From positions 3,862,239-3,926,238 of the forward strand of contig NC_133657.1 of the NCBI RefSeq assembly GCF_009905375.1: 64,000 bases of DNA. Reading direction: 5' to 3'. Both the position numbers and the translations under genes were made by a program. Positions 21,825 through 33,245 of the stretch are shown here, piece after piece. Position 1 is the first letter of the stretch. Each line of letters opens with the position of its first letter. Below the pieces are notes generated by a model that saw nothing but the letters and a program-made list of their open reading frames with translations, was not told where the DNA came from and did no database searches. Source of the DNA: Apium graveolens. Its lineage: Eukaryota > Streptophyta > Magnoliopsida > Apiales > Apiaceae.

Positions 21825-22444
21825 TGTTAGATATATTTGTGATGTCATATCTAATATGATTTTTGTTTAGTTTTCAGATCTTACTTAACAAGACAAATCA
21901 GTATTTAACAGGAAATCAGTACTTATACTGAAGTCAAAACTTAAGATATCAGAACTTAAGTTATCAGAACTTAAGTTATCAGGAGATATTTATCAAGAGA
22001 TAATATCATGACTTAAGGAGACTTTCAGATAAGGAAGGCGGCTGATTGAAAGAAAAGAAGATCAAGACAAATATAAGAAGAGATATGCATGAAGAAGAAT
22101 TCTATGAAGAATAGACTACTTGGAAGAAAATATAACTCATTGATATATATTAGGAAGCAGAATTGTATTCGATATCAATTAGAAGTTTATCTTGTAACTG
22201 TGTAGTATATAAACACAGGTATAGGGTTTACACTATATGTGTTATCTTAATCGAAATTATTATTCATTGTAACCCTAACAGCTCTCGTGATAATTTGTTC
22301 ATCACTGAGAGAGGACAATTCCATATTGTAACAGAGTTTATTGTGTTGAATAAAATCTGTGTTCTGTTACTTGTGTACTTTAATTCGATTTGATTGTAGT
22401 AAACACTGTATTCAACCCCCTTCTACAGTGCGTGTGACCTAACA
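21825..22444 (+). repeat. 5' LTR, left Copia element
   Basis: The LTR is 620 bp, starts TGTTAGATATATTTGTGATG and ends GTGACCTAACA. It has several ATCAGAACTTAAG direct repeats (about 21945-21985), a TATATAAA box at 22206-22213 and AATAAA at 22349-22354, which would serve as promoter and polyadenylation signal. Confidence 0.93.
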
Positions 22445-22446
22445 AG

Positions 22447-22458
22447 TGGTATCAGAGT
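22447..22458 (+). promoter_or_regulatory. Primer binding site (initiator tRNA-Met)
   Basis: TGGTATCAGAG starts two bases after the LTR and is complementary to the 3' end of initiator tRNA-Met, the usual primer of plant Copia elements. The base after GAG is T here instead of the usual C. Confidence 0.92.
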
Positions 22459-22499
22459 AATTTGTTAGCATACATACAGTTTAAGATCCGAAATCAATC

Positions 22500-23801
22500 A
22501 TGTCTGAAGAAACACAAACTCCAACCAAGCCCACCAAAACTGAAGAAACTCCAAAGACTAAAATCCATAATCGATATGAGACTATTAGGGTTCCCATTCT
22601 GAAACCATCTGAATATCCCATATGGAAGGTGAGGATGTCTATGTTTCTGGAAGCTACAGATCCAGAATACCTTGACAGAATCAATGAAGGACCACATAAG
22701 CCAACCAAGCTCTTTGTTGTAGTTACCGATCAGCCAGCACAGACAGTACCAAAGGAGAAAAGTGAATATACAGCTGAAGATATCTCATCTAGTGCTAAGG
22801 ATGCAAATGTACGACATTTGCTGCATAGTGCCATTGATAATGTCATGTCAAACAGGGTAATCAACTGCAAGACTGCAAATGAGATATGGGATGCCTTGAA
22901 AACAAGATGTCAGGGAACTGATTCAATGAAGAAGAACAGGAGGACTATACTCACTCAAGAGTATGAGCACTGTGACTCAAAACCTGATGAGTCATTAACT
23001 AGATTATATGACAGATTTGTCAAACTCTTGAATGATCTGTCACTGGTGGACAAGGAATATGAACTTGAAGATTCAAATCTTAAATTCCTGTTAGCTCTTC
23101 CTGAAAGTTGGGATTTGAAGGCCACCACTATAAGAGACAACTATGTTCTTGATGAAACAACTCTTGATGAAATTTATGGGATCCTCAAGACTCATGAACT
23201 TGAGATGGAACAAAGAAGCAAGGGGAATGGAAGAAAGTCAAGGACAGTTGTTCTTAAGGATGAGGAGGATGTCCCCAAAGTAGCTGCCTCAAGAAAAGGC
23301 AAGGAAAAAGCTCTTATCACAAAGTCTGATACTGAGTCAACAAGTTCTGATAGTGATGATGACTCAGAAACTGAAAGCTTACCTGAGATGGATCCTGATG
23401 AAGAGATGATGAAGCTGTGTGCTCTTATGGTAAAAGGAATCACAAGGATTGCATACAGGAAATTCAGAAAGGGAAAGAAATTTTCCAGGGAAGGTGCAAG
23501 TTCTGATAAGAAGGGTTTCAGAAAATCTGAAGGCAAAGGAGGAAAGTCTGACAGAGGAGATTACTCAAATGTTAAATGCTACAGCTGTGGTGAGAAAGAT
23601 CATATATCTCCTGATTGCAAGAAAGTGAAGAGTGACAAAGGCAAGGCACTTGTCACAAAGAAGAAAAGCTGGACAGACACCTATGATTCTGAAAATGAGG
23701 TGAACTATGCCTTAATGGCAAATGCTGATAACAGTTCTGATGCTGCTGAGTTAAAGGGCAAGAGGAAAAACATCCTAGTTCTGGACAGTGGATGTTCATG
23801 A
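22500..23801 (+). pseudogene. gag plus start of protease, left Copia element
   Basis: The frame opens at an ATG 55 bases after the LTR. It contains the Copia gag core (the IWDALKTRCQGTD and RLYDRFVKLLNDL stretches, about residues 125-205), an acidic Ser/Asp-rich linker (about 265-300), and one CCHC zinc knuckle CX2CX4HX4C (about residues 358-371). It then enters the protease and stops at the active-site motif DSGCS, because GGA has become TGA at 23799-23801. The right-arm copy still has GGA there. Gag would form the virus-like particle and bind RNA. Twenty residues differ from the right-arm copy over this length. Confidence 0.9.
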
Positions 23802-23804
23802 CAT

Positions 23805-24422
23805 ATGATTGGAAATAAAGCCCTGTTATCAGACTTTGTGGAGAAAGCTGGCCCATGTGTTTCTTATGGAGATGGCAACATGGGAAAAACTCTGGGATAT
23901 GGCAATATCAATCTTGGGAATGTCATCATTGAAAAAGCAGCTCTTGTCTCAGGACTTAAACATAATTTGCTGAGTGTTAGTCAAATCTGTGACAGAGGTT
24001 ATCATGTGGATTTCTTTGAAGAACACTGTGAAGTTGTAAGCAAATCTACATGCAAAGTTGTTCTGAAAGGATACAGGCATGGTAAAATTTATGAAGCCAA
24101 GCTTTCAACAAACTCTGATGGTTCTGCAATCTGTCTGTTAAGTAGAGCATCAATTGAAGAAAGCTGGAATTGGCACAAGAAACTCTCTCATTTAAATTTC
24201 AATAATATAAATGAACTAGTCAAGAAAGATCTTGTGAGAGGACTGCCAAAATCAGTATTTGCTCCTGATGGCCTTTGTGATTCATGTCAAAAGGCAAAAC
24301 AAAGAAAATCTTTATTTAAGAGCAAGACTGAATCTTCAATTCTTGAGCCTTATCACCTACTACATGTTGATCTATTTGGTCCAGTGAATGTCATGTCTAT
24401 TGCAAATATGCTATGGTCATAG
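23805..24422 (+). pseudogene. Protease remainder and integrase N-terminus, left
   Basis: The same frame continues after the stop with the rest of the protease, the GAG-pre-integrase HHCC region (WHKKLSHLNF...CDSCQKAKQ) and the start of the integrase core (LLHVDLFGPV). A deletion of seven bases at about 24405, compared with the right arm, shifts the frame and ends it. The catalytic region continues in another frame. Confidence 0.88.
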
Positions 24423-25815
24423 TGGATGAGTTCACCAGATACACATGGGTGTATTACTTGCACACAAAAAGTGAAACTGCATCTATCTTGATTGATCATG
24501 TCAACAACTGGATAAATTGGTCAAAGACTCTGTGAAAATCATAAGAAGTGATAATGGCACTGAGTTCAAGAATTTGATTATGGAAGAGTTCTGCAAAGAC
24601 CATGGAATAAAGCAGGAATTCTCTGCTCCTGGAACTCCACAACAAAATGGAGTTGTTGAAAGAAAGAATATAACTCTTATTGAAGCTGCACGAACTATGA
24701 TTGATGAAGCAAAGTTACCAACCTATTTTTGGGTTGAAGCTGTGCAGACTGCTTGTTTTACTCAGAATGCAACACTTATCAACAAGCGTGGAAAGACACC
24801 ATATGAGATGGTGAAGAAAAAGAAGCCAAATCTGAAGTATTTTCATGTATTTGGATGCAAGTGTTTTGTTCTTAAGACTCATTCTGAACAGCTATCCAAA
24901 TTTGATCTAAAAGCTGATGAAGGAATTTTTGTTGGATATCCACTTTCCACAAAAGCCTTCAGTGTCTACAATTTAAGAATAAGGGTTGTCATAGAATCTA
25001 TCAATGTCTCCTTTGACGATAAGAAGATTACTGGACTTGAATATTTCAATGATCATGATCAGCTGAGATTTGAAAATGAAGTTTTAAATTCTGATTCTGT
25101 TAATCATGACAGTCTAAATCCTGACAGTCTAAATCCTAATACTGCAAACTCTGATGGATTAAACTCTGATATTATTGAAACTGTGGTGACTACGCTAAAG
25201 CAAGATGCACCTGTGCAGGAGGGGCATATTGAAGATCCAACCACATCTCAAGAAGCATCAGAATCTACAATAGGCTCTTCAAGTTCTGATTCATCAAGTC
25301 CTGATGGACCAAGTTCTGATAATTCTGGAAACTCAAATTCTGATAATTCTGGAAACTCAAATACTGAAGGATCCAATTCAAAGAGCATAATTTCAGGGGG
25401 AGCATCAGAAAATGTTGATGGAGACAGCATGGATCATGGGGGATCATCCAGTTCTAGAGATAACCTTCCATCTGCAAGGAAGTGGACTAAAGCACATATA
25501 CCTGACTTAATTATTGGAAATCCTGATGTAGGTGTCAGAACTAGAACAGCTACATCAAATGAATGTCTCTATCACTATTTTCTTTCTCAGACTGAACCAA
25601 AGAAAGTGGAAGAAGCTCTTCAAGATGCTGACTGGGTGCAAGCAATGCAGGAAGAGTTAAATGAATTTGAAAGAAATAAAGTCTGGACCCTAGTGCCAAT
25701 ACCAAAGAACAGATCTATTGTTGGTACACAGTGGGTGTTCAGAAATAAAACTGATAGTGATGGCATAATTACAAGGAATAAAGCAAGGCTGGTTGCAAAA
25801 TGATACTCTCAATAG
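24423..25815 (+). pseudogene. Integrase core to start of reverse transcriptase, left
   Basis: After a second frameshift at about 24505, present in both arms, the integrase core reads RSDNGTEFKN and then PQQNGVVERKN, which hold the second Asp and the Glu of the DDE triad. A variable linker rich in Ser, Asn and Asp follows (about 25080-25430), then the first reverse-transcriptase block (WVQAMQEELNEF, WTLVP, GTQWVFRNK). The frame is closed by TGA at 25801-25803 (left only) and TAG at 25813-25815 (both arms). Confidence 0.88.
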
Positions 25816-26358
25816 GAGGGAATTGATTATGATGAAACATTTGCACCACTTGCTAGATTGGAAGCCATAAGGATATTTTTGGCTTATGCTGCTCACAAAA
25901 AGTTTACAGTCTTTCAAGTGGATGTAAAAAGTGCTTTTCTTAATGGAGAATTAGAAGAAGAAGTATATGTTGAACAACCTCCAGGTTTCGTAAATTCAAA
26001 ATTTCCTCGTCATGTCTACAGACTTGATAAATCACTTTATGGCCTTAAGCAAGCTCCAAGAGCATGGTATGAGATATTAGCTCAGTTTCTTCTAAAAAGT
26101 GAATTTAACAGAGGGACGATTAAAAAAACCTTATTCTATCTCAACCATGGAAATGACTTACTTTTGGTGCAGATATATGTTGATGATATCATTTTTGGTT
26201 CTACAAATGACAGACTTTGCAAAAGGTTTGCCAAACTGATGCACTCAAGATATCAAATGAGTATGATGGGAGAACTTAGCTATTTTCTGGACCTTCAAGT
26301 CAAGCAGAATGAAGAAGAACTTTTATTTGTCAATCTAAGTACACCAGAAATTTGTTGA
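25816..26358 (+). pseudogene. Reverse transcriptase, left Copia element
   Basis: Copia-type reverse transcriptase blocks are clear: [40 protein letters not shown] and the catalytic YVDD in [11 protein letters not shown] one-base loss in an A run at about 26319, compared with the right arm, puts the last part out of frame just after the LQVKQNEEE stretch. The enzyme would copy the element's RNA to cDNA in the particle. Confidence 0.9.
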
Positions 26359-27131
26359 AGAAATTTGGATTGCAAGATTGTTCAAGTGCATCCACTCCTA
26401 TGGCCACTGTAACAAAATTGGATAAGGATACTGGTACATCAGTAGATATTACTGATTACAGAGGTATGATTGGCTCACTACTCTATCTAACTGCAAGTAG
26501 ACCTGATATCATTTATGTTACCTGTCTTTGTGCAAGATTTCAAGCAGATCCAAGAGAACCTCACTTAATAGTTGTGAAAAGAATTTTCAAGTACCTTAAG
26601 GGTACAGCTGATCTGGGATTGTGGTATCCTAGAGAATCAGACTTTAAGCTAATAGGTTACTCAGATTCATATTTTGCAGGATGCAAAATTGACAAGAAAA
26701 GCACAAGTGGAAGCTGCCAATTTCTTGGAGGCAGATTGGTTTCTTGGTTTAGCAACAAACAGAAGTCAATTTCCACATCAACTGCAGAAGCAGAGTACAT
26801 TGCTGTAGGAAGCTGTTGTGCACAGATTCTTTGGATGAAGAATCAGTTACTGGATTATGAGTTAACATATTCTAAAATCCCTTTTTACTGTGATAATCAA
26901 AGTGCTATTGCTATGACAGGTAATCCAGTTCAACACTCAATGACAAAACACATCAGAATTATGTATCACTTCATAAGGGAACATGTGGATGAAGGTACAG
27001 TGGAATTGCATTTTGTTCCAACAGATTAACAACTAGCAGATATCTTCACAAAACCCCTATGTGAAGCTACTTTTACAAGATTGATAAATGAACTTGGAAT
27101 GGTTTCAGGTTTTTTCTCTAAATCTGCTTAG
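26352..27131 (+). pseudogene. RNase H domain, left Copia element
   Basis: The frame resumes with the connection region (GSLLYLTASRPDI) and the RNase H domain, including STAEAEYIA and YCDNQSAI, and ends with QLADIFTKPL and a stop at 27129-27131. An in-frame TAA interrupts it just before QLAD in both arms. The usual YSDADFAG motif reads YSDSYFAG here (26658-26681), while the right arm keeps YSDADFAG, so one acidic position is lost. Confidence 0.88.
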
Positions 27132-28460
27132 TTTATGTTCTGATACATCAGTCTTTATGATCAGTATTTACAGAAATTACTATCTTTGTGTATTATGTGC
27201 TTAATTAAAAAATTTCTAAGTGCTGATTGTTGTCTGATGTGAATTTCTAAACTCTGATAGTGATATGAATGTTTCTGTGACTATTTAAACCAATGAGGAT
27301 AACTGTGCTAGATGCTGACTTAATAGTCTTAATATACTAAAGATCCCATGTATGAAGTAATTGTTTATGTGGAAATCTTTTAACACAAGCAAATTCTGAT
27401 ACTGAGCTTAGTTGAAGTTTACTTTGTGTATCTTATTACTAAGTCAAAAACTAGAATAGTGTTTCTTATCTGTTAAGTTCTGATGTTATTAAATCTGATG
27501 GATGTACTAAGTGCTGATAAGCCTCACTTATCAAAAAGAAAAGAAAAGAAAAGAAATAAATATCAGGTACTCCTTTGAGATCAAGAGTAAAAATGTGGAA
27601 GGGAAGACCCAAGTGCATTGTTGGTATTAAGTAATATGCATTAAAAAAGCAAAATAAAATTTTCTTGGTGACTTTTTACATTCTTTGATTACTGGAGAAA
27701 TACTCTTATAATAGCATAAATTCTGATAAGCAGTTGTGACTTACTTACACTGAGAAGCCACTGTAAAAGAATTTCAAAAGATGCATAAAATGAGCACAAA
27801 ACAGTTGAGGTGGACTCATGCATGAACTCATTCTATAGTAGACTTCAGAATAATGACAGATTTGAGCAAAGTTCTTAGTTATGCCTTATTTCTAAGATGT
27901 ACTGAAGTGAATCAGACTTTACTCTTTGTCTGATATTTAGCTTAATGCACACACATACACTCCATATGAATGATGAAAATTACTGTGGTGATAAATGTTG
28001 TTTTAGATGAACAGTTTAAGTGTCAGTTGCATAAATTCTGAGGACAAGTTCTGATGGAAGTTCTGATGATTAAGTTCTAATGTACCTATATCCGTATTTG
28101 TGTGAAGAATTACAGGAATAAACATTCACTTTTCGAGTAAAGGAGCCATATTCTGATGACTTTTAAATTCTGCTAATAATCAAGTTCTGATGCTGACGTG
28201 GCAGTATTTATTTACTTGGCTTATTTTTGGTCATTACTTGAACGATCATATTTTTACAGAATATTGGTTTATGTGAGATAAATCGGTCATAATCGTTATG
28301 GGTTAGTGGTTAACGTGTAGGTCCTGAAAAACTGCATGTGCACGGTAATTATTGCTTATTTTACATGCCCATTAACTCCTGCTCTAACCGTTTATTGACT
28401 GTTCACATGGTGCCAGGTGTAAAGTGTACCACATGCTTCAAAAATACAATTTTTGAGTGG
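27132..28460 (+). other. Non-coding spacer between pol and third ORF
   Basis: The spacer has 1.3 kb without a reading frame. It carries many copies of AAGTTCTGAT and near variants (around 27475, 27718, 28033-28080, 28150 and 28185), the inverse of the ATCAGAACTT repeats in the LTRs. (AAAAG)n at 27537-27556 is a small microsatellite. Confidence 0.7.
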
Positions 28461-28560
28461 AGAGAGTATATATATGAGAGATAAAAGATTTTTTCATCTT
28501 TTACTTACTTTTCTATTCTAAATCTCTTTTACTCTCTCTCTCTCTCTCTCTCTCTTATTT
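28461..28560 (+). promoter_or_regulatory. Possible internal promoter and CT-rich leader of ORF3
   Basis: GAGTATATATATGAGAG (about 28466-28482) is a TATA-like box. It is followed some 50 bases later by a pyrimidine leader with a (CT)n run (28530-28556), just before the third ORF. That layout is typical of a plant core promoter and 5' leader. Transcription from it is inferred only. Confidence 0.4.
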
Positions 28561-28567
28561 TCTGAAG

Positions 28568-31500
28568 TTGTTTTTCACTCAGGACTTTTCACAAACACTT
28601 TGCAAAAATTCTCTTACTCACTTAATTTCTTATAGAGATGGCACCAAAAGACGTACTCAAGTGCTGGAGTTCTGGAGAAACGGAGTATATGATGATGGTG
28701 GTGCTCAAGGGTCCCCAAGTATTATTTTTTCATCTGGGGAGGATGAGCATGTCGTGACATTGGCCATGGTTCGACAAGCACTGCAGCTGCCTGAGAACTG
28801 TGTTTATTCTACTGTTGAGGAGCCAGTTCTTCAAAACATGATGGCCAGTTTGGGGTATGAGAGGACATTGGCAAAGCTGGGTCAGTTGAAGAGATCTTAT
28901 ATAAGGAGGGAATGGAGTTTCTTCTTTGACCGCATAACCAAGGCTTTTGCAAACAAATGTTCTAATTTCGATGCAATCCCCATATTCAGCCAACAAATCG
29001 GGTATGCTCTCATTAACCGATCTGATTTTGATTATGCAAGTGTTGTCTTAGGTTTCATTGGGGATAGAATGACAGAGACAGAAATACTGTTTACTTTGCT
29101 AGATTCTGTCAGCTTATTTATAGTTTTTGTTATGATGATAAGCCCCAATCAGCTAGTGAATTAATTCCATCATTCAGACTAGCTAAAAGAGCTTTAATGA
29201 CTTATTATCTACTGATAATAAGAAGGCGGTGTTAAGACCCCTCCAAGTTCCTTTATCTGTCAAACAAGCCTTAATAACCTATGATCCAGTTAAATACACT
29301 GAACTATATCCTGATGTCCAATCATCAGAACCTCAACCATCAGCACCTACCACCTCCACACAACCACCTCAAACTTCAGAACCACAACCATCAGCACATC
29401 CAGTGAAACCTTCATCTTTAAGACCAAAGTGGACAAAGAATGTACCTCAGTCTCAGTAGAAGAGGAGGATAATTATTCTGATAGATGAGTCAGATACTGA
29501 GGAACAGGTTCCCATATCAGAACCTGTTATTGTAGAAGCTGAGAAGGTCTCTTCTCAGAAAGATACTGTAACTGGGAGTTCTAGGCCTCTCAAAAGGCTT
29601 AGAAAGCTAAATCCTGATGATAAACTCCTACAGTGTCTCCACCTTTGAAGAAAATGAAAAAGCAAAGAGCTCACAGGGACACAATTGAGTCAGATTCAGA
29701 AGATGAAGAAGCAGCTAAGGAAGGGGTCAGGAATCTATGATCCCAACATAAACAATTATTATTGAATCACTTCCTTCTGCACAACCAGAAAATCCTCAAG
29801 ACAGAGTGCCTACACCTCTTGTGTCACCTATAATTGAACAAGTACATACTGAAGACCCAGGTATAAGTGCTGAACTTGATATTCATAACTTGATTGTGCC
29901 TGAGGTTTCTGTACTTGAAAGCTCCAGCAACTCAATTCACTCCACCAACAACACCAATTCAAGATGCTGATTTCAATGAAGATGTTCCAACTACACCAAT
30001 TAAGAATCTGGATGATGAAAATCAGACTTTAGGTGGGGCATCAAGATTTGGCTGTTGATCAAAACTTAGCTGCAGATCAGAATACTGTTGGTCTATCAGA
30101 GGATGCTGATACTGCTGGATCTATAAGTTCTGATGCTGATAATGCTGAAACTACTGGTGAAGCTGCCTACTAATCTAGATGCTGATGCAGATGGTCCATC
30201 AGGACATGCACCTCAACAAACAGTTAATAAAGCTGATTTAGTCAAGAAGTTTGTTAGAGGGGAAGCACCAGTACCTTGGAGTGAAACTCCTAGAGGAAAG
30301 GAGTGGACTAAGGAATGGAACACAGTTAGTTTTGTTCCTTCTGAAAGATTATTGCTGAGCATCTGGCAAAAGCTGATGAAATGCGGATAAATGATGATTT
30401 TAAGGCACAGCTGAGAGTTACTGCATTGAGTACTAGACACCTTTCAAGGTCAACACTCAACAACTTATACCAAGGTGAATAAAATTCAAGATTCCATGAT
30501 CCAGCAAGATATGAATGTGAAACTTGAAAAGAACAGATTTTTCAAGCCTGCATTTGACAGAATGCCTACATTGAGAAAACTCAGGAGAAGCAACAAACTC
30601 AGATTAATGAAATTCTAAAGAATCAAGCTTCTCATCAAACTCAACTCAATGAGATCCAATCCTCAATGGAATTGCTTGTCTCTCTTCTTTTACCTGCTGA
30701 TGCCAAAAATGGGGAGAAGTGATTAAGTCCAAATGCAAATCTATTCAGACACTGAAGGGAAAGGATGATAGAAATGAGTGACCAGGGAAACTCTGATAAG
30801 GGTAGAGGTCATGGTCAAGGCAAAGTATTTTCATCAAGTAAAGCTAAATTACAAGTCAAGGAACAAGTTCTGATACTGGGAGAAGAATAAGTTCTGATAC
30901 TGGTAAAAGGATAAGTTCTGGTGAACATCTGGAACTTGATGAAGAAATTTCAAAGAAATTATTTCTTAAAGAAAATCCAGGAATGGACTTTGAGAGTCTA
31001 AAGGAAGAAGAATCTAGACTCAAAGCAGAAAGTGTCAAGACAAAATCTAAAGCTTCTGTTGTTGAAAAGAAACTTCCAAAGCTTAAGGGGTATTGTGATA
31101 AAAGAAAGAACAAATTCTGAGGCAACCAAAGCTATATCATAAGTGGAAGTAGATCCAAGGGCAAAGAAAAAGTTGATGAACCTGTAAGGGTTTATATGCC
31201 AGTCATGGATGAAGAAATAACTGATGAAGAAGATGTTAGTCTTACTCTGATGAAAAGAAGGATTTCTCAAGCAACCTCTGACATGGCTCATGTTGTTCAA
31301 AGTCAAGATGTAGTAAGTTCTTATATGACAGTGAAGCAAGCAACCTATGACATAGCTCAAGTTGACTTGATATCAGAAGTTAATGAAAAGGAAACCTCTG
31401 ACATTGCTCATGTTAAACCTTCAAAGATACTTCTACCAGGATTCACCAAAGCTCAACAGACTCAACCTTTGAAGACTACAACAAGTGGTTTTGAAGCAAG

Positions 31501-32151
31501 AGTTGTTACAGGAAAGGAAGCAAGAGATAAATCTGGATTGGGTAGTTCTGATGAAAGGAGAATACACAACACTACCAATGATCCAACTTCCTTAAGTGAA
31601 CCAAGAGTAAGAGCAACTCCTGAAAGATTGAATCAACTTGAATCTGTACAAATGGTTTACCATTCTGTTTTAAAAGAACACATCATGTTATATTTTATGA
31701 CAGATGGTAGGGTATTCCAGATCAGGAAGAATGCTATTCCACTGAAGTATTTTGAAGAACTGGAACATGTTCTATTTTTACTTCAAGTGAAAAATAGATT
31801 AACGGATGGTGTTGCATGTATTTAAAGTCACAAATTCAAAGACAGGAGAAGCTTTACTCTATAAAGTCTGACAGCCCATACTTTCCCAAGTACAGAGATC
31901 ACAAAGGTGATATTGTTGAAATGAAGCCTAACACTGCTAAGATCATAACTACTTTTCTGGGTTATAAGGCTGTGGAATTCAATCTAGAGTCTAACAAAGC
32001 ATATCTGATCAGACTTGATCAAGACATAAGGAAAGCTAAAATAAATGATCTCAGGGCAGCTATTTTTCAAACTGGTGAAGATACAGCTGAATTGAAAATG
32101 CTAAAAGGAGGATGGTTAATGAACTTGAATATGCTGAGAGATGTCTTTTAA
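28568..32151 (+). pseudogene. Third ORF (Sirevirus env-like position), left copy
   Basis: Broken frames cover 3.6 kb. The N-terminal part (28568-29164) has a globular stretch including LAMVRQALQLPENC and RREWSFFFDRITKAF. Next come Pro/Ser-rich low-complexity sequence (29229-29459), then (about 30450-30720) a Gln/Lys-rich coiled-coil-like stretch with IEKTQEKQQTQINEIL character in the right copy. Last is a C-terminal part (31196-32151) with SDIAHV repeats and a conserved YLIRLDQDIRKAKINDLRA end. At least six frameshifts or stops lie between. The position after pol matches the env-like ORF of Sireviruses. No signal peptide or membrane segment is evident, so an envelope role is not supported, and I do not know its function. 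Confidence 0.75.
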
Positions 32152-32390
32152 AGAATTATCTCAAAACAACTCCTAACATCATAGAGATCAGAAATTGAAG
32201 CCAAGTCGAAGATCTACAACTGCTTAAATTCTGAAGTATATACAGACTGAAGCTGATATCAAGCCTTGAGGATGGTAAAGCTATAAGGACTGTAAGTTAT
32301 AGTTATCTAGTCAAATTCTCATGCATTTGTTCTTAATATTTTTGACATCATCAATTATCTCTTAAACTTGTATATTATGCTAATTTACAA

Positions 32391-32402
32391 GTTGGGGGAG
32401 AT
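32391..32402 (+). promoter_or_regulatory. Polypurine tract, left Copia element
   Basis: GTTGGGGGAGAT directly precedes the TGTTAG start of the 3' LTR and would prime plus-strand DNA synthesis. Confidence 0.9.
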
Positions 32403-33005
32403 TGTTAGATATATTTATGATGTCATGTCTAATATGATTTGTGTTTAGTTTTCAGATCTTACTTAACAGGACAAATCAGTACTTAACTGGAAATCAGTAC
32501 TTATACTGAAGTCAGAACTTAAGATATCAGAACTTAAGTTATCAGGAGATATTTATCAGGAGATAATATCAGGACTTAAGGAGACTCTTAGTTTAGATAA
32601 GGAAGGCAGCTGATTGAAAGGAAAGAAGATCAAGACAAATACAAGAAGATATGCATGAAGAAGAATTCTATGAAGAATAGAATACTTGGAAGAAAAGATA
32701 ACTGATTGATATATTAGGAAGCGGAATTGTATTTGATATCAATTAGAAGTTTATCTTGTAACTGTGTAGTATAAACACAAGTATAGGGTTTACACTATAT
32801 GTGTTATCTTAATCGAAATTATTATTCATTGTAACCCTAGCAGCTCTCGTGATAATTTGTTCATCACGAGAGAGGACGGTTCCATATTGTAACAGAGTTT
32901 ATTGTGTTGAATAAAATCTGTGTTCTGTTACTTGTGTTCTTTAATTCGATTTGATTGTAGTAAACATTGTATTCAACCCCCTTCTACAGTGTGTGTGACC
33001 TAACA
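32403..33005 (+). repeat. 3' LTR, left Copia element
   Basis: The LTR is 603 bp, has the same ends as the 5' LTR and is followed by GTGGT. Compared with the 5' LTR it lacks one ATCAGAACTTAAGTT unit, carries an extra block near 32590, and has a shortened TATA (AGTATAAAC). It is base-for-base the same as the right-arm 3' LTR wherever I compared them. Confidence 0.93.
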
Positions 33006-33010
33006 GTGGT
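33006..33010 (+). repeat. Target-site duplication GTGGT (3' side)
   Basis: This matches 21820-21824. Confidence 0.95.
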
Positions 33011-33022
33011 ACATATTACGAG

Positions 33023-33245
33023 TTGTCCCACGTCGTTTGTGGGAGGGGTATTTGCTAGAATATAAGCAGCCAGATAACTTCATTAGTATGAGGTCTTTTG
33101 GGAGTTACCCAAAAATAAACCCTTGAGGGCTCGGCCCAAAGCGGACAATATAAATAATTCCATTAGTATGAAGCCTTTTTGGAGTGATCCAAAAATAAAC
33201 ATGTGAGGACTCGTCCCAAAGCGGACACTGTCATACTAGTGTGTA
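33023..33245 (+). ncRNA. Possible snRNA-promoter-driven structured repeat, two modules
   Basis: GTCCCACGTCG (33025-33035) is a one-mismatch plant USE, and ATATAAGC begins about 24 bases later, the Pol III-type spacing seen at U6. About 20 bases further on come two tandem modules of about 79 bp starting CATTAGTATGA (33081 and 33161). Each contains a TTTTGG/CCAAAA hairpin, a short GGGC..GCCC-like stem and CCCAAAGCGGACA. The modules differ at stem positions, yet both keep 7-8 bp stems by a shifted register. From memory, the CATTAGTATGAGG...AAAGCGGACAAT pattern is a common non-coding repeat in dicots. I do not know its family, and transcription is not shown. Confidence 0.4.

Larger units (their letters stand above)
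21825..33005 (+). mobile_element. Complete Sirevirus-like Ty1/Copia retrotransposon, left copy
   Basis: The 11.2-kb element has, in order, a 5' LTR, a PBS for initiator tRNA-Met, gag, protease, integrase, reverse transcriptase and RNase H. A long spacer, a third ORF, a polypurine tract and the 3' LTR follow, all bounded by GTGGT duplications. Integrase before reverse transcriptase marks it as Copia. A third ORF after pol, very long size and a GGGGGAGAT tract suggest the Sirevirus lineage. It cannot be autonomous because gag-pol and ORF3 are broken several times. The two LTRs differ by roughly ten substitutions in the first 200 bases plus indels, so the insertion is not recent. A second copy of the same family begins at 36565. 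Confidence 0.93.

Noticed and set aside
22955..23536. Minus-strand reading frames over gag
   Set aside because: They are shadows of the plus-strand gag, which has recognisable domains. The mirrored shadows in the right arm are rejected for the same reason.
28568..32151. Interpreting ORF3 as a viral envelope gene
   Set aside because: Only the position after pol supports it. No signal peptide, membrane anchor or fusion motif is visible, so the product is left as unknown.
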